DNA of 64,000 nucleotides from DYJB01 sp963777165 (GCA_963777165.1 CAVZPO010000022.1:1-64000), one strand, 5' to 3'. Shown: positions 44,007-52,971, counted from the first letter of the stretch. The notes: generated by a model not told the origin, from the letters alone. A program made the numbers and translations.

Positions 44007-44053
44007 GGGGGGTTCTAGGCACAAGGTTACAGGTTCAAGTCCTGTACCTCCCC
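44007..44053 (+). pseudogene. tRNA-Arg (TCT) gene with 25-nt internal deletion
   Basis: The acceptor stem is intact (GGGGGGT/ACCTCCC, one G-T pair). The anticodon-loop part TTCTAG (TCT anticodon), the 3' anticodon stem GCAC, the variable loop and a perfect T-arm are present. The D-arm and 5' anticodon stem are missing. Adding 25 nt would give 72 nt, exactly the size of tRNA-Lys. A TAGAAT box lies 11 nt upstream. 29 nt (44019-44047) are identical to tRNA-Lys 38241-38269. Confidence 0.7.
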
Positions 44054-44120
44054 GCCGGCGGCGGGGCTCTTCATAACCTTCGGCCGCCGCCGATCTTCCC
44101 CGGCCGACCCAACCGGCGCC

Positions 44121-45026
44121 ATGGACCCCACCCTGCTCGGTGAACTCGCCTCGCTCGCCACCGCCGTGTGCTGGACCGGCTCGGCGACGTTCTTCTCGAT
44201 CGCCAGCCGGCGCCTCGGGTCGATCGTCCTCAACCGCACCCGCTTGCTGCTGGCCGTTGTGTTCCTCCTGATCACACACACGCTGGTGCTCGGCACGCCG
44301 CTCCCCCTCGACGCCGCGCCCGACCGCTGGCTGTGGCTCGGCCTCTCCGGCGTCGTCGGTCTGGCGATCGGCGATGCGATGCTCTTTCAGGCCTACGTGC
44401 TGATCGGACCGCGCCTGGGCATGCTGATGATGAGCACCGCACCGGTGATGAGCGCGCTGCTGGCGCTGGCGCTCCTCGGCGAACGGCTGCGAACTCTGGA
44501 GTGGTTTGGCATCCTGCTCACGGTGGCCGGCATCGGTTGGGTCGTCACGCGCGGCGGCGGCCCGCTTCTCGACCGCCACCAGCCGCACTACGTGCGCGGC
44601 CTGATCCTGGGCTTCGGCGCGGCCGTCTGTCAGGCCGGCGGTCTGACGCTTTCCAAACTCGGCCTGGGCGGCGATTTCCCTGCCCTCTCCGGCGTCGTCA
44701 TTCGCATGCTGGCGGCGTTCGTCGCGCTGTGGGGTTGGACGCTCGTGCGGCGCGAGATCGGCGCCACCTTCACGCGCCTCTCTCAAGAACGCTCCGCCCT
44801 GCTCCCTGCCATCGCCGGCGCGATCGTCGGCCCGTTCCTCGGGGTTTGGCTGTCACTGATCGGGGTACAGCTCGCCCGCGTCGGCGTCGCCAGCACGATC
44901 ATGGCGCTGCCGCCGGTCTTCCTACTTCCCATCGCGCACTTCGTCCTCAAAGAAGACATCAACTGGCAGGCGTGGGTCGGCACGTTCGTCGCCATGGCCG
45001 GCATCGCCCTGCTGTTCCTGATCTGA
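44121..45026 (+). CDS. EamA/DMT-family transporter
   Basis: 301 residues with ten spans in two EamA repeats (about 5-140 and 152-300), separated by a short loop (TRGGGPLLDRHQPHYVRG). Repeat landmarks are LGLSGVVGLAIGDAMLFQAYVLIGP with LALLGERLRTLEWFGILLTVAGI in the first, and STIMALPPVFLLPIAHFVLKEDINWQAWVGTFVAMAGI in the second, each split over more than one helix. Drug/metabolite exporters of this type carry amino acids, nucleosides or unknown solutes. The gene is complete. It begins about 68 nt after the deleted tRNA. Confidence 0.85.
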   Translation: MDPTLLGELASLATAVCWTGSATFFSIASRRLGSIVLNRTRLLLAVVFLLITHTLVLGTPLPLDAAPDRWLWLGLSGVVGLAIGDAMLFQAYVLIGPRLGMLMMSTAPVMSALLALALLGERLRTLEWFGILLTVAGIGWVVTRGGGPLLDRHQPHYVRGLILGFGAAVCQAGGLTLSKLGLGGDFPALSGVVIRMLAAFVALWGWTLVRREIGATFTRLSQERSALLPAIAGAIVGPFLGVWLSLIGVQLARVGVASTIMALPPVFLLPIAHFVLKEDINWQAWVGTFVAMAGIALLFLI

Positions 45027-45133
45027 CGCGTTGGGCCTCCGCGGGCTGCCTCGGCTCTAGCCTTGGCCGCCCGCTCCGGCTGATCCGCACGCGCGGTTCC
45101 CGGGTAGGCGTTCGCCGCCTGGCACGGCGCGCT

Positions 45134-45540
45134 TCAAACAACCCCGCTAAACGCCAAGCCGCGATCGAACAACACGACGCACCCGTCTTCGATCACCCGC
45201 CGCGTGCCGGCATCCAACGGCGCCGATGCCCAGGCGCGATCTGCGATCGCGAACTCGACCTCCAGGCCGTCGGCATACCACACGCGCAGCGAGGTCACGC
45301 GCCCCAGTCCTCGCATGCCGTCCGCCGCGGCGTGCCGAAGTCGCGAAGCCACTCGGTGTTCCCGACTAGCTCAGACGGAGACTCACACACGATGACCAGA
45401 TCGACGTCCGACTCGGGTGTCGCCGCCTGGCGGGCATGCGAGCCGACGAGTGCCACGCCATGGACGTCCGGCCGCGCCGCCGCCCAGGCTTGCACACTCA
45501 GGATCAACTCGGCCACTCGTTCAGGAACAGCCGGTGACAT
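45134..45540 (-). CDS. Nucleotidyltransferase-domain protein, frameshifted
   Basis: About 135 residues. GVALVGSHARQAATPESDVDLVIV is the pol-beta-type nucleotidyltransferase motif (GSxARG...SDxDL) with the metal-binding Asp pair. The rest reads TEWLRDFGTPRR then, in another frame, RVTSLRVWYADGLEVEFAIADRAW. One base is missing at about 45303 (TGGGG before CGCGTG); adding it gives EDWGRVTSLRVWY. The TGA seen in the first frame is therefore a frameshift product, not a Sec codon. ATG 45540 is preceded by GAGGGG. No partner HEPN/MNT gene is visible. Likely a small stand-alone family of unknown substrate. Confidence 0.72.
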
Positions 45541-45817
45541 CCCCTCGCACCTCCTGCCGCGGCGACCGCCCGACGTCGGCCTTCCTGCGTGCGGCGCTCT
45601 GCAACTCCGACCCCGGCCAAGCATGCATGCGCGATCTCGAACCCTCCCCGAGCGTACACCCTCTCCGGTGCGACCGCATACGGCGCTGATCCCCCGATGG
45701 CTGGGGTACCCGGCGCCGATCGGCAATCCACAATACGCCGTGACCCGTGGCAGAACCACGGGTCACGGCCTGTTGCCTTCCGCGCCGGGATCAGGCGCCG
45801 GACCTGGGCGAGCGGTG

Positions 45818-46396
45818 CTACGCCCCGTCCGGCACCGTCGCGGGCTGCGGTCGCGGATGTGCCTCGCGCCAGGCCTGGACGGCAGCGCGCAAGTCCTTGG
45901 CTGCGCCCGTCATTACCTGAGCGGCTTCACGCAGCGCGCTGCCGGCGCTCTTGACCGTCTCGAGGGCTTGGGCGGCATCGGTCACCTTACCCCCGCCGTT
46001 GAACCCGGCGTGAGCGTCGAGGATCGCGGCCGCCTCATCGTGCGAATGGTGTGCGCGGGCCATCTGGCCTTTGAATTGCGCCAACGCCGCTTCGAGGTCG
46101 CCGGTATCGACGCCGTTGGCCTTGGCCTTCTCGATCAGCCCCGCCAGCTTGTCGGCGCCTGCCTCGGCCTTGGCCAGGTTGTCGCCCTGCCGCGCCAGCC
46201 AGTCCTTCTCGCGCTCCAGCGCTTTCTCGAGCCGCGTGCCGCGGTCGCGGCTGCGCTCGGCCGACGGCGGCTGGCCCTCGTCGGCGTAGGCCGGCGTCGC
46301 CGGCACAGCCACGATTGCAGTCGCTGTCAGGGCAAGCACGAGCAGTCCGCTGGCAGTTGCCCAGATCATCTTCCGGATACGTGAAATGGTATGCAT
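45818..46396 (-). CDS. Secreted coiled-coil protein, unknown
   Basis: 192 residues. A signal peptide (about 1-38, ATASGLLVLALTATAIVAV then PAYADE) is followed by an entirely helical, charged region (RGTRLEKALEREKDWLARQGDNLAKAEAGADKL...). The helical content and the L-x-x-A-L spacing suggest a periplasmic or extracellular helical bundle. No metal motif is clear apart from ARAHHSHDEAA, whose three histidines could bind metal. Similar proteins occur as unnamed repeats in Chloroflexota. Function unknown. Confidence 0.62.
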   Translation of the reverse strand: MHTISRIRKMIWATASGLLVLALTATAIVAVPATPAYADEGQPPSAERSRDRGTRLEKALEREKDWLARQGDNLAKAEAGADKLAGLIEKAKANGVDTGDLEAALAQFKGQMARAHHSHDEAAAILDAHAGFNGGGKVTDAAQALETVKSAGSALREAAQVMTGAAKDLRAAVQAWREAHPRPQPATVPDGA

Positions 46397-46741
46397 CAGT
46401 GTGCCTCCTGGTTACCAGTTCTGCCTCGATTCTCCTCGCCGCTGTTATCCAGCCTGGGGGGAAATGTAAGAAGGCTGTAAAACGGGGCAGACCGGTGACA
46501 GGCGTACCGGTCAGCGGCCGATCTCCGGACGCCATACCCGAACCGGCGTCGCCTCCGCCCGATACACCGGCACACGTCGCCGCTCCGGGATCGCGCCGAC
46601 ACTCGCTGGACTACACCCACCCGATGTTCGGGTTCCGCTGTGCAGGCGATCCCTCTCCGCCGGAGTCCTTCCCTGGACCGCGTCGTCGTGCATGGGTTTG
46701 GTGGTATACCTGACCCCGCTGGCCCGCGGAGTCGTCGACGC
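46397..46741. other. Divergent intergenic region, no gene seen
   Basis: Lies between the secreted helical protein (-) and the sugar kinase (+) and must hold both promoters. On the minus strand CTTACA and ATAACA, 16 nt apart, near 46441-46468 are a weak promoter candidate. Nothing else stands out. Confidence 0.4.
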
Positions 46742-47668
46742 ATGCCCCCCACACGGTATGACGTGGTCGGTTTGGGAGTCTCGACCATCGATCTGTTGAT
46801 GCAGGTGGAACACCTGCCGGCAGAGGAGGAGATCCTGCGCGCCGACGGTTTCTCCGTGCAGGGCGGCGGACCGGTCGCCACGGCGATCGTGGCCCTGGCG
46901 CGTCTCGGTGCGCGCACGGCGATGATCGACGCCGTGGGAGATGATTGGCGCGGCCGCCTGATCCACGACGGGTTCGCGCGTGAAGGGGTGTCCACCGAAC
47001 TCCTCCGGCTGCGGCCAGGATGCACGTCCGCCACCGCGGTCGTGCTGGTGCACGCGGGGACGGGAAAGCGGACGATCGTGTGGTCCCCGGGCACTGCTCC
47101 CGAACTCTCGGTCGATGAAGTCCCGTGGACGGCCATCGAACAGGCCGCCTACCTGCACGTCAACGGCCGGCACGGCGACGCATGCCTTCAGGCGTGCCAG
47201 TATGCCCGTGGGCATGGCGTCCAGGTGTCGTTCGACGGCGGCGCCGGGCGGTACCGTGAGGAAACGCGTCGACTGATCCCGCTTAGCGATGTCTGCATCG
47301 TCGCCCGCGAGTTCGCCGCTCAACACACAGGCGAGGAGCTCGCCGAGCAGGCCGGTCCCGCGCTGCTATCGGCAGGTCCGGCGATCGTCGCCATCACCGA
47401 CGGCGCCCGCGGCAGTTGGGTGTTCTCGAAGAACGGGACGCGCTTCCATCAGCCCGCCTTCCCGGTCCGAGTCGTCGACACGACGGGATGTGGAGACTGT
47501 TATCACGGCGCCTTCTTGAGCGGGCTGATCCAGGGGCTGGATCTGCCCTCGACGGCCAGGCTGGCCAGCGCCGCGGCAGCGCTCAACGCGCAGTCGCTCG
47601 GCGGACGGCAAGCACTCCCCACGCTGGCGCAGGTTCAGGTATTCCTCGAGCAACACGCGGAGTTGTAG
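46742..47668 (+). CDS. PfkB/ribokinase-family sugar kinase
   Basis: 308 residues. The N-terminal PfkB signature (GGGPVATAIVALARLGARTAMIDAVGDD in pieces) and the C-terminal signature VVDTTGCGDCYHGAFLSGL with catalytic Asp (GCGD in place of GAGD) are both present. GGGP and the Cys-containing anion hole resemble sulfofructose/KDG-type kinases. It phosphorylates a sugar or sugar acid with ATP; the identity is not resolvable. ATG 46742 is the first start before the conserved strand YDVVGLGVSTIDLL. The gene stands alone on the plus strand. Confidence 0.87.
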   Translation: MPPTRYDVVGLGVSTIDLLMQVEHLPAEEEILRADGFSVQGGGPVATAIVALARLGARTAMIDAVGDDWRGRLIHDGFAREGVSTELLRLRPGCTSATAVVLVHAGTGKRTIVWSPGTAPELSVDEVPWTAIEQAAYLHVNGRHGDACLQACQYARGHGVQVSFDGGAGRYREETRRLIPLSDVCIVAREFAAQHTGEELAEQAGPALLSAGPAIVAITDGARGSWVFSKNGTRFHQPAFPVRVVDTTGCGDCYHGAFLSGLIQGLDLPSTARLASAAAALNAQSLGGRQALPTLAQVQVFLEQHAEL

Positions 47669-47959
47669 GGACGGAAACTGCCGGCCACGGCAGGCGCAAT
47701 TCCGGGGACGACGTCTAAGTGGGTCTTGACCCAGCGGCGGGCACCGCAGTCGTCCGGGGAGCCGGCACACGGACTTGTGCACTCGCAGGTGGGCGATGCG
47801 GTGCGTGGAGTCGTGGCGTTCAGCCCGGGTTACATTCGTCACTGCCTGCTGAACCGGCGTCGCGATACTCTGCCCGTGGGCTCCTCCCCGATTCAAGTTC
47901 GGCCGGGGCGAAAGGCCGTCCGGTCCACCGCCGGTCCCAGGTCCAGGCGAGAGGATGGG

Positions 47960-48481
47960 ATGATGGAAGGCAAGGTTCTGGTGGCCTATGCCACCAAGTA
48001 CGGCGCCACGCAGGAGATCGCCGCGGCCATTGGCGACGCGCTGAGCAGCGCTGGGCTGAAGGTCGATGTGTTCCAGGTCGATCGTGTGAAGGACGTCGCG
48101 ACTTATCGGGCTGTCGTCCTTGGCAGCGCCGTGTATGTGGGTCAGTGGCGCAAGGAGGCGGTCGCGTTCCTGGTGGCGCACGAGAAGGCGCTGTCCGAAC
48201 GGCCGGTGTGGCTGTTCTCCAGTGGACCCTCCGGGAAGGGCGACCCGGTGCAATTGACGAGCGGGTGGAAGTTCCCCGAAGCTCAGAAGCCCATCGCCGA
48301 ACGCATCCACGCGCGGGACACGGCCTTGTTCCACGGCGCACTGGATCCGGCGAAGCTCAACCTGCCCGAGAAGCTCATCCTCAAGGGGGTCAAGGCGCCC
48401 ATCGGCGATTTCCGCGACTTTGAGGCGGTGCGCGCCTGGGGCCAAACCATCGCTGCGGCGCTGAAGCAACAAGGCGGATAG
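47960..48481 (+). CDS. Flavodoxin-domain protein (HemG-like)
   Basis: 173 residues, similar in size to menaquinone-dependent protoporphyrinogen oxidase HemG and related flavodoxin-like proteins. The FMN phosphate loop is ATKYGATQEIAAAIGDAL, the second flavin loop GSAVYVGQWRKEA, the third FSSGPSGKGDP. KFPEAQKPIAERIHARDTALFHGALDPAKL is the long insert of the HemG/flavodoxin_5 group, split here. It may be a haem-synthesis oxidase or a general quinone-linked flavodoxin. ATG 47960 or 47963 follows GAGAGGA. Confidence 0.8.
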   Translation: MMEGKVLVAYATKYGATQEIAAAIGDALSSAGLKVDVFQVDRVKDVATYRAVVLGSAVYVGQWRKEAVAFLVAHEKALSERPVWLFSSGPSGKGDPVQLTSGWKFPEAQKPIAERIHARDTALFHGALDPAKLNLPEKLILKGVKAPIGDFRDFEAVRAWGQTIAAALKQQGG

Positions 48482-48676
48482 CGGCACCGCGCCCTTACGC
48501 TTGGCCGCACGCGCCGGCGGATCCGGGGCGGGCCCATAGGCCCACGTTCGCGATCCACCGCATGTTCTTCACCTGAGGGATCTCAGTTGGCTTCCCGCCT
48601 GAACGTCATCACCTGCCAGCTGGCGCTGCCAACTGTCAGGTGACGTCTCTTCGCGTGCCGGAGCGTTGAGTGCCGT

Positions 48677-49337
48677 CTAGTCGACGAATGGAGTAAAGAC
48701 CGCCCACAGGAGCAGCCCGATCGAAGCGCAGAAACTCAGCAGAGGCGGGAGGAGGAAAGGAGTGCTGGTCTTGCGGTAATAGCGGGAGGCGTAGAAGGAT
48801 ATAAGTCGCCTGCTGCCGTCCCGCCTGCGTGGCCCGGACCTCGAGCTCCCTTCCGCGGCGACGCATGTCTTCGACGCGATCATGATGCGCGCCGGCCAAT
48901 CGCTCCAGGTCCTCCGTAGGGACATTCCGGACCGACAGCCATTCATCCTCGACCTGGGCTCCCCCGGCGTAATCGCGGGTGAACACCATGCCTCCGCCGC
49001 GCAGCGGCGTGTAGAGATAGACGGAAGCCGGGGCACCGAAAGGTTGTAGGACGATCGAGGCGAAGGCTGTGTGGTCGCGGGCGGCCAGCGCCACCTCCCG
49101 GAATTCCGGCCCCCACCAAGGCAGCTTCTCGACTTTCACGCCGAGCAGGAAGTAGTGCAGCCGCTTCAGCCGGTCCAGGCTTTCCACCAGCGCGGGCGAG
49201 TCCCCGAGGACCTTGGCCTCCTGATCGATGGGCAAGAACCAGCAGCGCAGCATCCCCGGTCGGATGCGCATCAGGAGAGGCGGGAGCGCACGCCGGCCTG
49301 TGAGCAATACCAGCGCCAGTGCCACAAACAACACGGC
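48677..49337 (-). CDS. Membrane protein with N- and C-terminal spans, frameshifted
   Basis: About 219 residues. An N-terminal span (LFVALALVLLTGRR) is followed by a cytosolic region of about 150 residues (WGPEFREVALAARDHTAFASIVLQ in part) and a C-terminal span (LLSFCASIGLLLWAVF). One extra base between about 48800 and 48850 breaks the frame; afterwards it reads RRLISFYASRYYRKTSTPFLLPP and stops at 48677. GTG 49337 or TTG 49334 is taken as the start; an in-frame TAA lies just upstream, so a further frame error at the 5' end is possible. No family is recognised. Confidence 0.5.
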
Positions 49338-49435
49338 CAGTTCAAGTTAACTCATCACCCGTCCCCTCTGGCGCCCCCAAGCAGATCTCCGGCTGCCCCG
49401 GGTGTGCCGCATCCGCCGCCCCCGTAGCGATCGGA

Positions 49436-50131
49436 TTACGGAGCGGGCGCATAGGTCCCCGTCCAATCGGCTGTGGCTACGACGTGCCCCTCCAGCGCGG
49501 CCAACACCGCCTGGGGAGGCGAGCCCGTCGGCAATGCCAGCGGCTCGTCCAGCGCAAGCAACCGGAACACGTAGGTGTGCTCGTCGGGCGGGCAAGGTCC
49601 GTCATAGCCTGCGCCGCGGATCACCGCCCCACCCGGGAAGGTGCCCCCGTTGGCGGTGAAGAAGTCGTTGGGGGTTTCGATCCCGCCGTCCAACGCCTGC
49701 GCGTTGCCCGTCGCGCCCTCCGGTAACCCGGTGGAGGTTGTTGGAAGAGCGTAGACCATCCAGTGGATGAAACCCAAATCGGTCCCGGCGCCCAACTCAG
49801 GACCGGCGTCAGCGTCGTAGACGATCAGCGCCAGCGATCGTGCCTCGGCGGGGACGCCGGACCAGGAGAAGGAGGGCGAGGCGTTCTCGCCCCTGCAGGT
49901 GTAGCGGTTCGGGATCGCGCCGCCGTCCTCAAATGCATCGAGCTGCAGCGCCAAGGTGGGCACGGGAGTGGAAGTGACGCTTGCGTCTGCAGTGTCCGTC
50001 AGCTTCATCCCGTCGCCACCGCTCGGGGCGGACTGCAGTTCCGGCGTCGATGGCGCGTGGGCGGTTGCGCATCCTGCCAGGCACCCGACAGCGAGCGCGC
50101 CTGAGATTAGGATCGCGATCCGTCGGTCCAT
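49436..50131 (-). CDS. PEBP/YbhB-family lipoprotein
   Basis: 231 residues. Signal peptide with lipobox LAGC and a polar linker, then the phosphatidylethanolamine-binding-protein fold (YbhB/YbcL type). Visible motifs: IPNRYTCRGENASPSFSWSG, ALIVYDADAGPELG (the usual DPDAP is changed), FIHWMVYALP and GYDGPCPPDEHTYVFRLLALD. Exported PEBP-like proteins are widespread and mostly without assigned function; ligand binding is expected at the His/Asp pocket. It lies 25 nt downstream of the SRPBCC gene on the same strand. Confidence 0.85.
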   Translation of the reverse strand: MDRRIAILISGALAVGCLAGCATAHAPSTPELQSAPSGGDGMKLTDTADASVTSTPVPTLALQLDAFEDGGAIPNRYTCRGENASPSFSWSGVPAEARSLALIVYDADAGPELGAGTDLGFIHWMVYALPTTSTGLPEGATGNAQALDGGIETPNDFFTANGGTFPGGAVIRGAGYDGPCPPDEHTYVFRLLALDEPLALPTGSPPQAVLAALEGHVVATADWTGTYAPAP

Positions 50132-50156
50132 CGAAGGCTCCTGGAGGGGTCAGTTC

Positions 50157-50552
50157 TCAGCGCGCCGTTCGGAAGTAGACCTTCATCGGCTCGAAGTAGT
50201 GATCGATCCAACCCTGGGCATACTCCGCGCCTTGCCCCTCAGGCATCTCCGTGTGACGGAGGACCAACCGGGTGCCGCCGCGCTCGGCGTGCAGCTCGAG
50301 CACCAGCTGCGAGTCCGGCGCATCAGGCGGAAAGTCGGTTGTCCTCCACGACTGCTCGATCCGCTGCGGCGGATCCAGCACGAGCGTCGTCCCGCTGATG
50401 TATCCGTCCCAGGCCGAAAACGCGCCGCCCGGTACAGGATCGATCTCAGCCTCCCCGCCGGTGAATGCGCCGTGCGCCTCGCTGTCCAGCCAGGCGCGGT
50501 ACAACACCTTCGGCGTAACGGCAAACCACTCTTCCAGGATCACCGATTCCAT
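50157..50552 (-). CDS. SRPBCC (AHSA1-like) protein
   Basis: 131 residues. ESVILEEWFAVTPKVLYRAWLDSEAHGAFTGGEAEIDPVPGGAFSAWDGYISG, split over its strands, is the START/Bet v1 fold of the activator-of-Hsp90-ATPase-like family. The C-terminal helix is EYAQGWIDHYFEPMKVYF. These proteins bind hydrophobic ligands; no catalytic role is implied. ATG 50552 is preferred to the TTG two codons upstream because AAGGGGAG has correct spacing to it. It is probably cotranscribed with the PEBP lipoprotein. Confidence 0.85.
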   Translation of the reverse strand: MESVILEEWFAVTPKVLYRAWLDSEAHGAFTGGEAEIDPVPGGAFSAWDGYISGTTLVLDPPQRIEQSWRTTDFPPDAPDSQLVLELHAERGGTRLVLRHTEMPEGQGAEYAQGWIDHYFEPMKVYFRTAR

Positions 50553-51111
50553 TCTCAACTCCCCTTCGCCGACTCTTCGGCACTGTCGCGGCAGCGACCT
50601 CGTCTTCTCCGCCTACGGGCCCCTTCCTTGCGGCATTCGCCCCCACTCTACCTTAAGTCGCGAGGCACTCCAAGTGCGGGCCAATCCTGGGTCCGGTGCG
50701 CACCGAGCGACTCTGCGGCCTGCCGCCCGACTCTGTGCGCACCGATGGCTGCGGGTCCTCGACCGAGCGGCGGCTTGCCGAAGCACGCGACCGATGGAAT
50801 CAATCGCAGCGACAAACTCATCTCCACGGGGCGCCGGGATCATGTTCACCTGATCTCCGTGCGCGTGGGCGGAGACGGACGCAGGACCGGTCTTGACCTG
50901 GAAAAGGTTCCGCCGGTCCAACGGATTCCTTAAAGCTACGCGCGTCGGACCACAACGTGCCCGCGTCTTGAATCTTAAAGGAATCGGGCGCAAACCCGCC
51001 TTTAAGGTTTCCCCAGGCAGCGGCGCATTCTCGGTCAACTCGTCGTTATCGATATGACCGCCACGGGTGGTCGGCGGTCGTGAATAGGAGCCAAGGGCTA
51101 GCCTAGAATGC
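50553..51111. other. Intergenic (about 0.6 kb) with a two-tier hairpin at 50974-51006
   Basis: No gene supported. CTTAAAGG (50974-50981) pairs with CCTTTAAG (50999-51006), and inside it CGGG (50985-50988) pairs with CCCG (50995-50998). The structure sits about 100 nt upstream of the promoter at 51112-51140. It could be a terminator remnant or a protein-binding site. Confidence 0.5.
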
Positions 51112-51140
51112 TTGACCTAGCCATAATGTCGTGGTAAACT
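51112..51140 (+). promoter_or_regulatory. Promoter of the ATP-grasp/GNAT operon
   Basis: TTGACC (51112-51117), a 17-bp spacer, then TAAACT (51135-51140): a good sigma70-type promoter giving a leader of about 65-70 nt before ATG 51215. Confidence 0.6.
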
Positions 51141-51214
51141 TGCAAAGGAATTAGAAACGGACGGTCGGCAAACAACGTTGAACCGCCTACCGCCGGGAGC
51201 CATATCCGTACACC

Positions 51215-52489
51215 ATGTCAGCCCGCCAGCGACCTGAGGTCGCCAGAACACCGGCGACGCCCTCCCCCAAGGATCTCGAGCCCGACTCTGAAGAGCCTCC
51301 GAGCGCGCGCGAAGCTCGCCGCGTGACGGCCCGCGCGACTCCCACTCGCCGAACCCTAACGCAGACACAATCGGCCGACCCGCGACTCGAGAATCTCGAG
51401 CTCGCTGCGACGGATCCGACTTTCCTTCCCGATGTCCTGGTCGAGCCACGACCGCGCCAGCGCCGTCTACCGCGGCGCATCACCGATCTGAGCGCCGTCG
51501 AGGTGGTCGTGCTCTACAGCCTGGCCCTCGGGCTGGAGCGCGGACGCCCGGAGGACCTGCTGGCCGACGAAGAGACCGAGCAGGTCGCGCGTCACGTGGC
51601 CCAGGCGCTGGAGGGAGAAGTCGGCGCGGTGCACCTGGCGCCGGTGTGGGACGACGTCACCTCGGCGATGCGCCCGTTCGACTCGCGCCGTTCGGTCGTC
51701 TTCAACCTGGTCGAGAGCCTGGGCGGACGTGGGTTCAGCGAGGCGGAAGTGCCGCGCCTGCTTCGGTCGATGGGATACATCCACACCGGCGGCAGCTATC
51801 AATCGCTCCGCCGCAGCGGCAACAAGATGGTGGCCAAGCGGCTTCTCGAAAGCAACGGTTTGAAGACGCCGCGCTACCAGGTCTTCCATCGCCGCAGCGA
51901 TCGCAACCTGCAGGTGCCGCTCCCGGCGATCGTTAAGCCGGTGGCCGAGGGCGGCAGTTTCGGGGTGACCCAGGACTCGCTCGCTCAGACCGAAGAGCAG
52001 CTCCAGGCTCAGATCGACCTGGTCCTGCGCACCTACCATCAGCCTGCGCTGGTCGAGGAGTATATCGTCGGCCGCGAGATCAACGTCGCCCTGTGGGGCA
52101 ACGGCCAGCCCGAAGTCCTGCCGATCTCCGAGATCCTCTTCGAATGGACGCACGACCCGCTGCGCCAGTTCGTGACCTTCGACGCCAAATGGGTTGAGGC
52201 CTCGCCCGAGTATCAGCACACGCCCGGCGTTTGCCCGGCTCGCCTATCTGCCGAGGACCAGGCGCGGATCGAAGATGCCGCCGTCCGCACGTACCAATTG
52301 CTGGGCATCAAGGGCTTCGCCCGGGTCGACATGCGCCTGCGCGACGGCGAGCCCTACATCCTGGAAGTGAATGTCAACCCGGACCTGGCTCCGGACGCGG
52401 GGTTCTTCCGCTCCGCCCGGGCCGCCGGCCATACCTACCCGTCCATGGTGTTGACGATCCTCAAGATGGCCCTTGCCTCGCGGCCGTGA
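51215..52489 (+). CDS. D-Ala-D-Ala-ligase-like ATP-grasp enzyme
   Basis: 424 residues. An N-terminal about 85 residues are Pro/Arg/Thr-rich and probably disordered. A Ddl-like preATP-grasp domain follows (VVVLYSLALGLERGRPEDLL). The ATP-grasp core has RSGNKMVAKRLLESNGLKTP, PAIVKPVAEGGSFGV (ATP-binding Lys and Gly loop), VEEYIVGREINVAL, and metal ligands in GFARVDMRLRDGEPYILEVNVNPDL, with the Glu and Asn of EVNVN. It ligates a carboxylate to an amine. The fit to true D-Ala-D-Ala ligase is incomplete, and the coupled GNAT gene suggests peptide or amino-acid tailoring instead. Confidence 0.82.
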   Translation: MSARQRPEVARTPATPSPKDLEPDSEEPPSAREARRVTARATPTRRTLTQTQSADPRLENLELAATDPTFLPDVLVEPRPRQRRLPRRITDLSAVEVVVLYSLALGLERGRPEDLLADEETEQVARHVAQALEGEVGAVHLAPVWDDVTSAMRPFDSRRSVVFNLVESLGGRGFSEAEVPRLLRSMGYIHTGGSYQSLRRSGNKMVAKRLLESNGLKTPRYQVFHRRSDRNLQVPLPAIVKPVAEGGSFGVTQDSLAQTEEQLQAQIDLVLRTYHQPALVEEYIVGREINVALWGNGQPEVLPISEILFEWTHDPLRQFVTFDAKWVEASPEYQHTPGVCPARLSAEDQARIEDAAVRTYQLLGIKGFARVDMRLRDGEPYILEVNVNPDLAPDAGFFRSARAAGHTYPSMVLTILKMALASRP

Positions 52490-52962
52490 TCGACATTCGC
52501 CCCACGCAATCTGAAGATGCCGACGCTCTGCTCCGTCTGGCCGGAGCAGAGCCGCTTTTCTCCCAGGAAGAAGCGGCCACCGTGGCCGAGCTGCTCGAGT
52601 CCTATCTGGCGGATGAGGATCCCAACGGCTACTTCTTCCTGAGTGCGATGGAGGATGACGAGCTGCTTGGCTTCGTCTGCTATGGCCCCACACCGCTCAC
52701 GCAGGGGACCTTCGATCTGTACTGGATCGCAGTCGGCCTGGGGGCCAAAGGCAAAGGTGTCGGACGCGCCCTCATGGCCCAGACGGAGAATGAGGTGCTC
52801 AAGCAGGGCGGTCGGATGATCGTGCTGGACACCTCGGGGCGCGGCGAGTACGCCCCCACGCGGGCCTTCTACCAGCGCCTGGGCTACACCCTCGCCGCGA
52901 CGATCCCGGAGTTCTACGCTCCGGGCGACGACCTGATCATCTTCACCCGCACGCTGGCCTGA
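52486..52962 (+). CDS. GNAT-family N-acetyltransferase
   Basis: 158 residues. The acetyl-CoA-binding motif A is GLGAKGKGVGRALMAQTENEVL, preceded by LYWIAVG, and followed by LDTSGRGEYAPTRAFYQRLGYTLAA, the usual motif B. The GTG start lies inside the stop of the ATP-grasp gene (GTGA, 52486-52489), so the two are translationally coupled and probably work on the same molecule. The substrate is unknown. Terminated by a strong palindrome. Confidence 0.86.
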   Translation: MIDIRPTQSEDADALLRLAGAEPLFSQEEAATVAELLESYLADEDPNGYFFLSAMEDDELLGFVCYGPTPLTQGTFDLYWIAVGLGAKGKGVGRALMAQTENEVLKQGGRMIVLDTSGRGEYAPTRAFYQRLGYTLAATIPEFYAPGDDLIIFTRTLA

Positions 52963-52971
52963 ACGAAGCCA

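Noticed and set aside
45295..45318. TGA in the nucleotidyltransferase gene as a third selenocysteine codon
   Set aside because: The downstream homology continues in another frame (one base missing at about 45303), and no Cys is expected at that position.
44168..46384. Plus-strand open frame of 738 codons
   Set aside because: Arg/Pro/His-rich shadow crossing the DMT gene in another frame and antisense to two genes; not protein-like.
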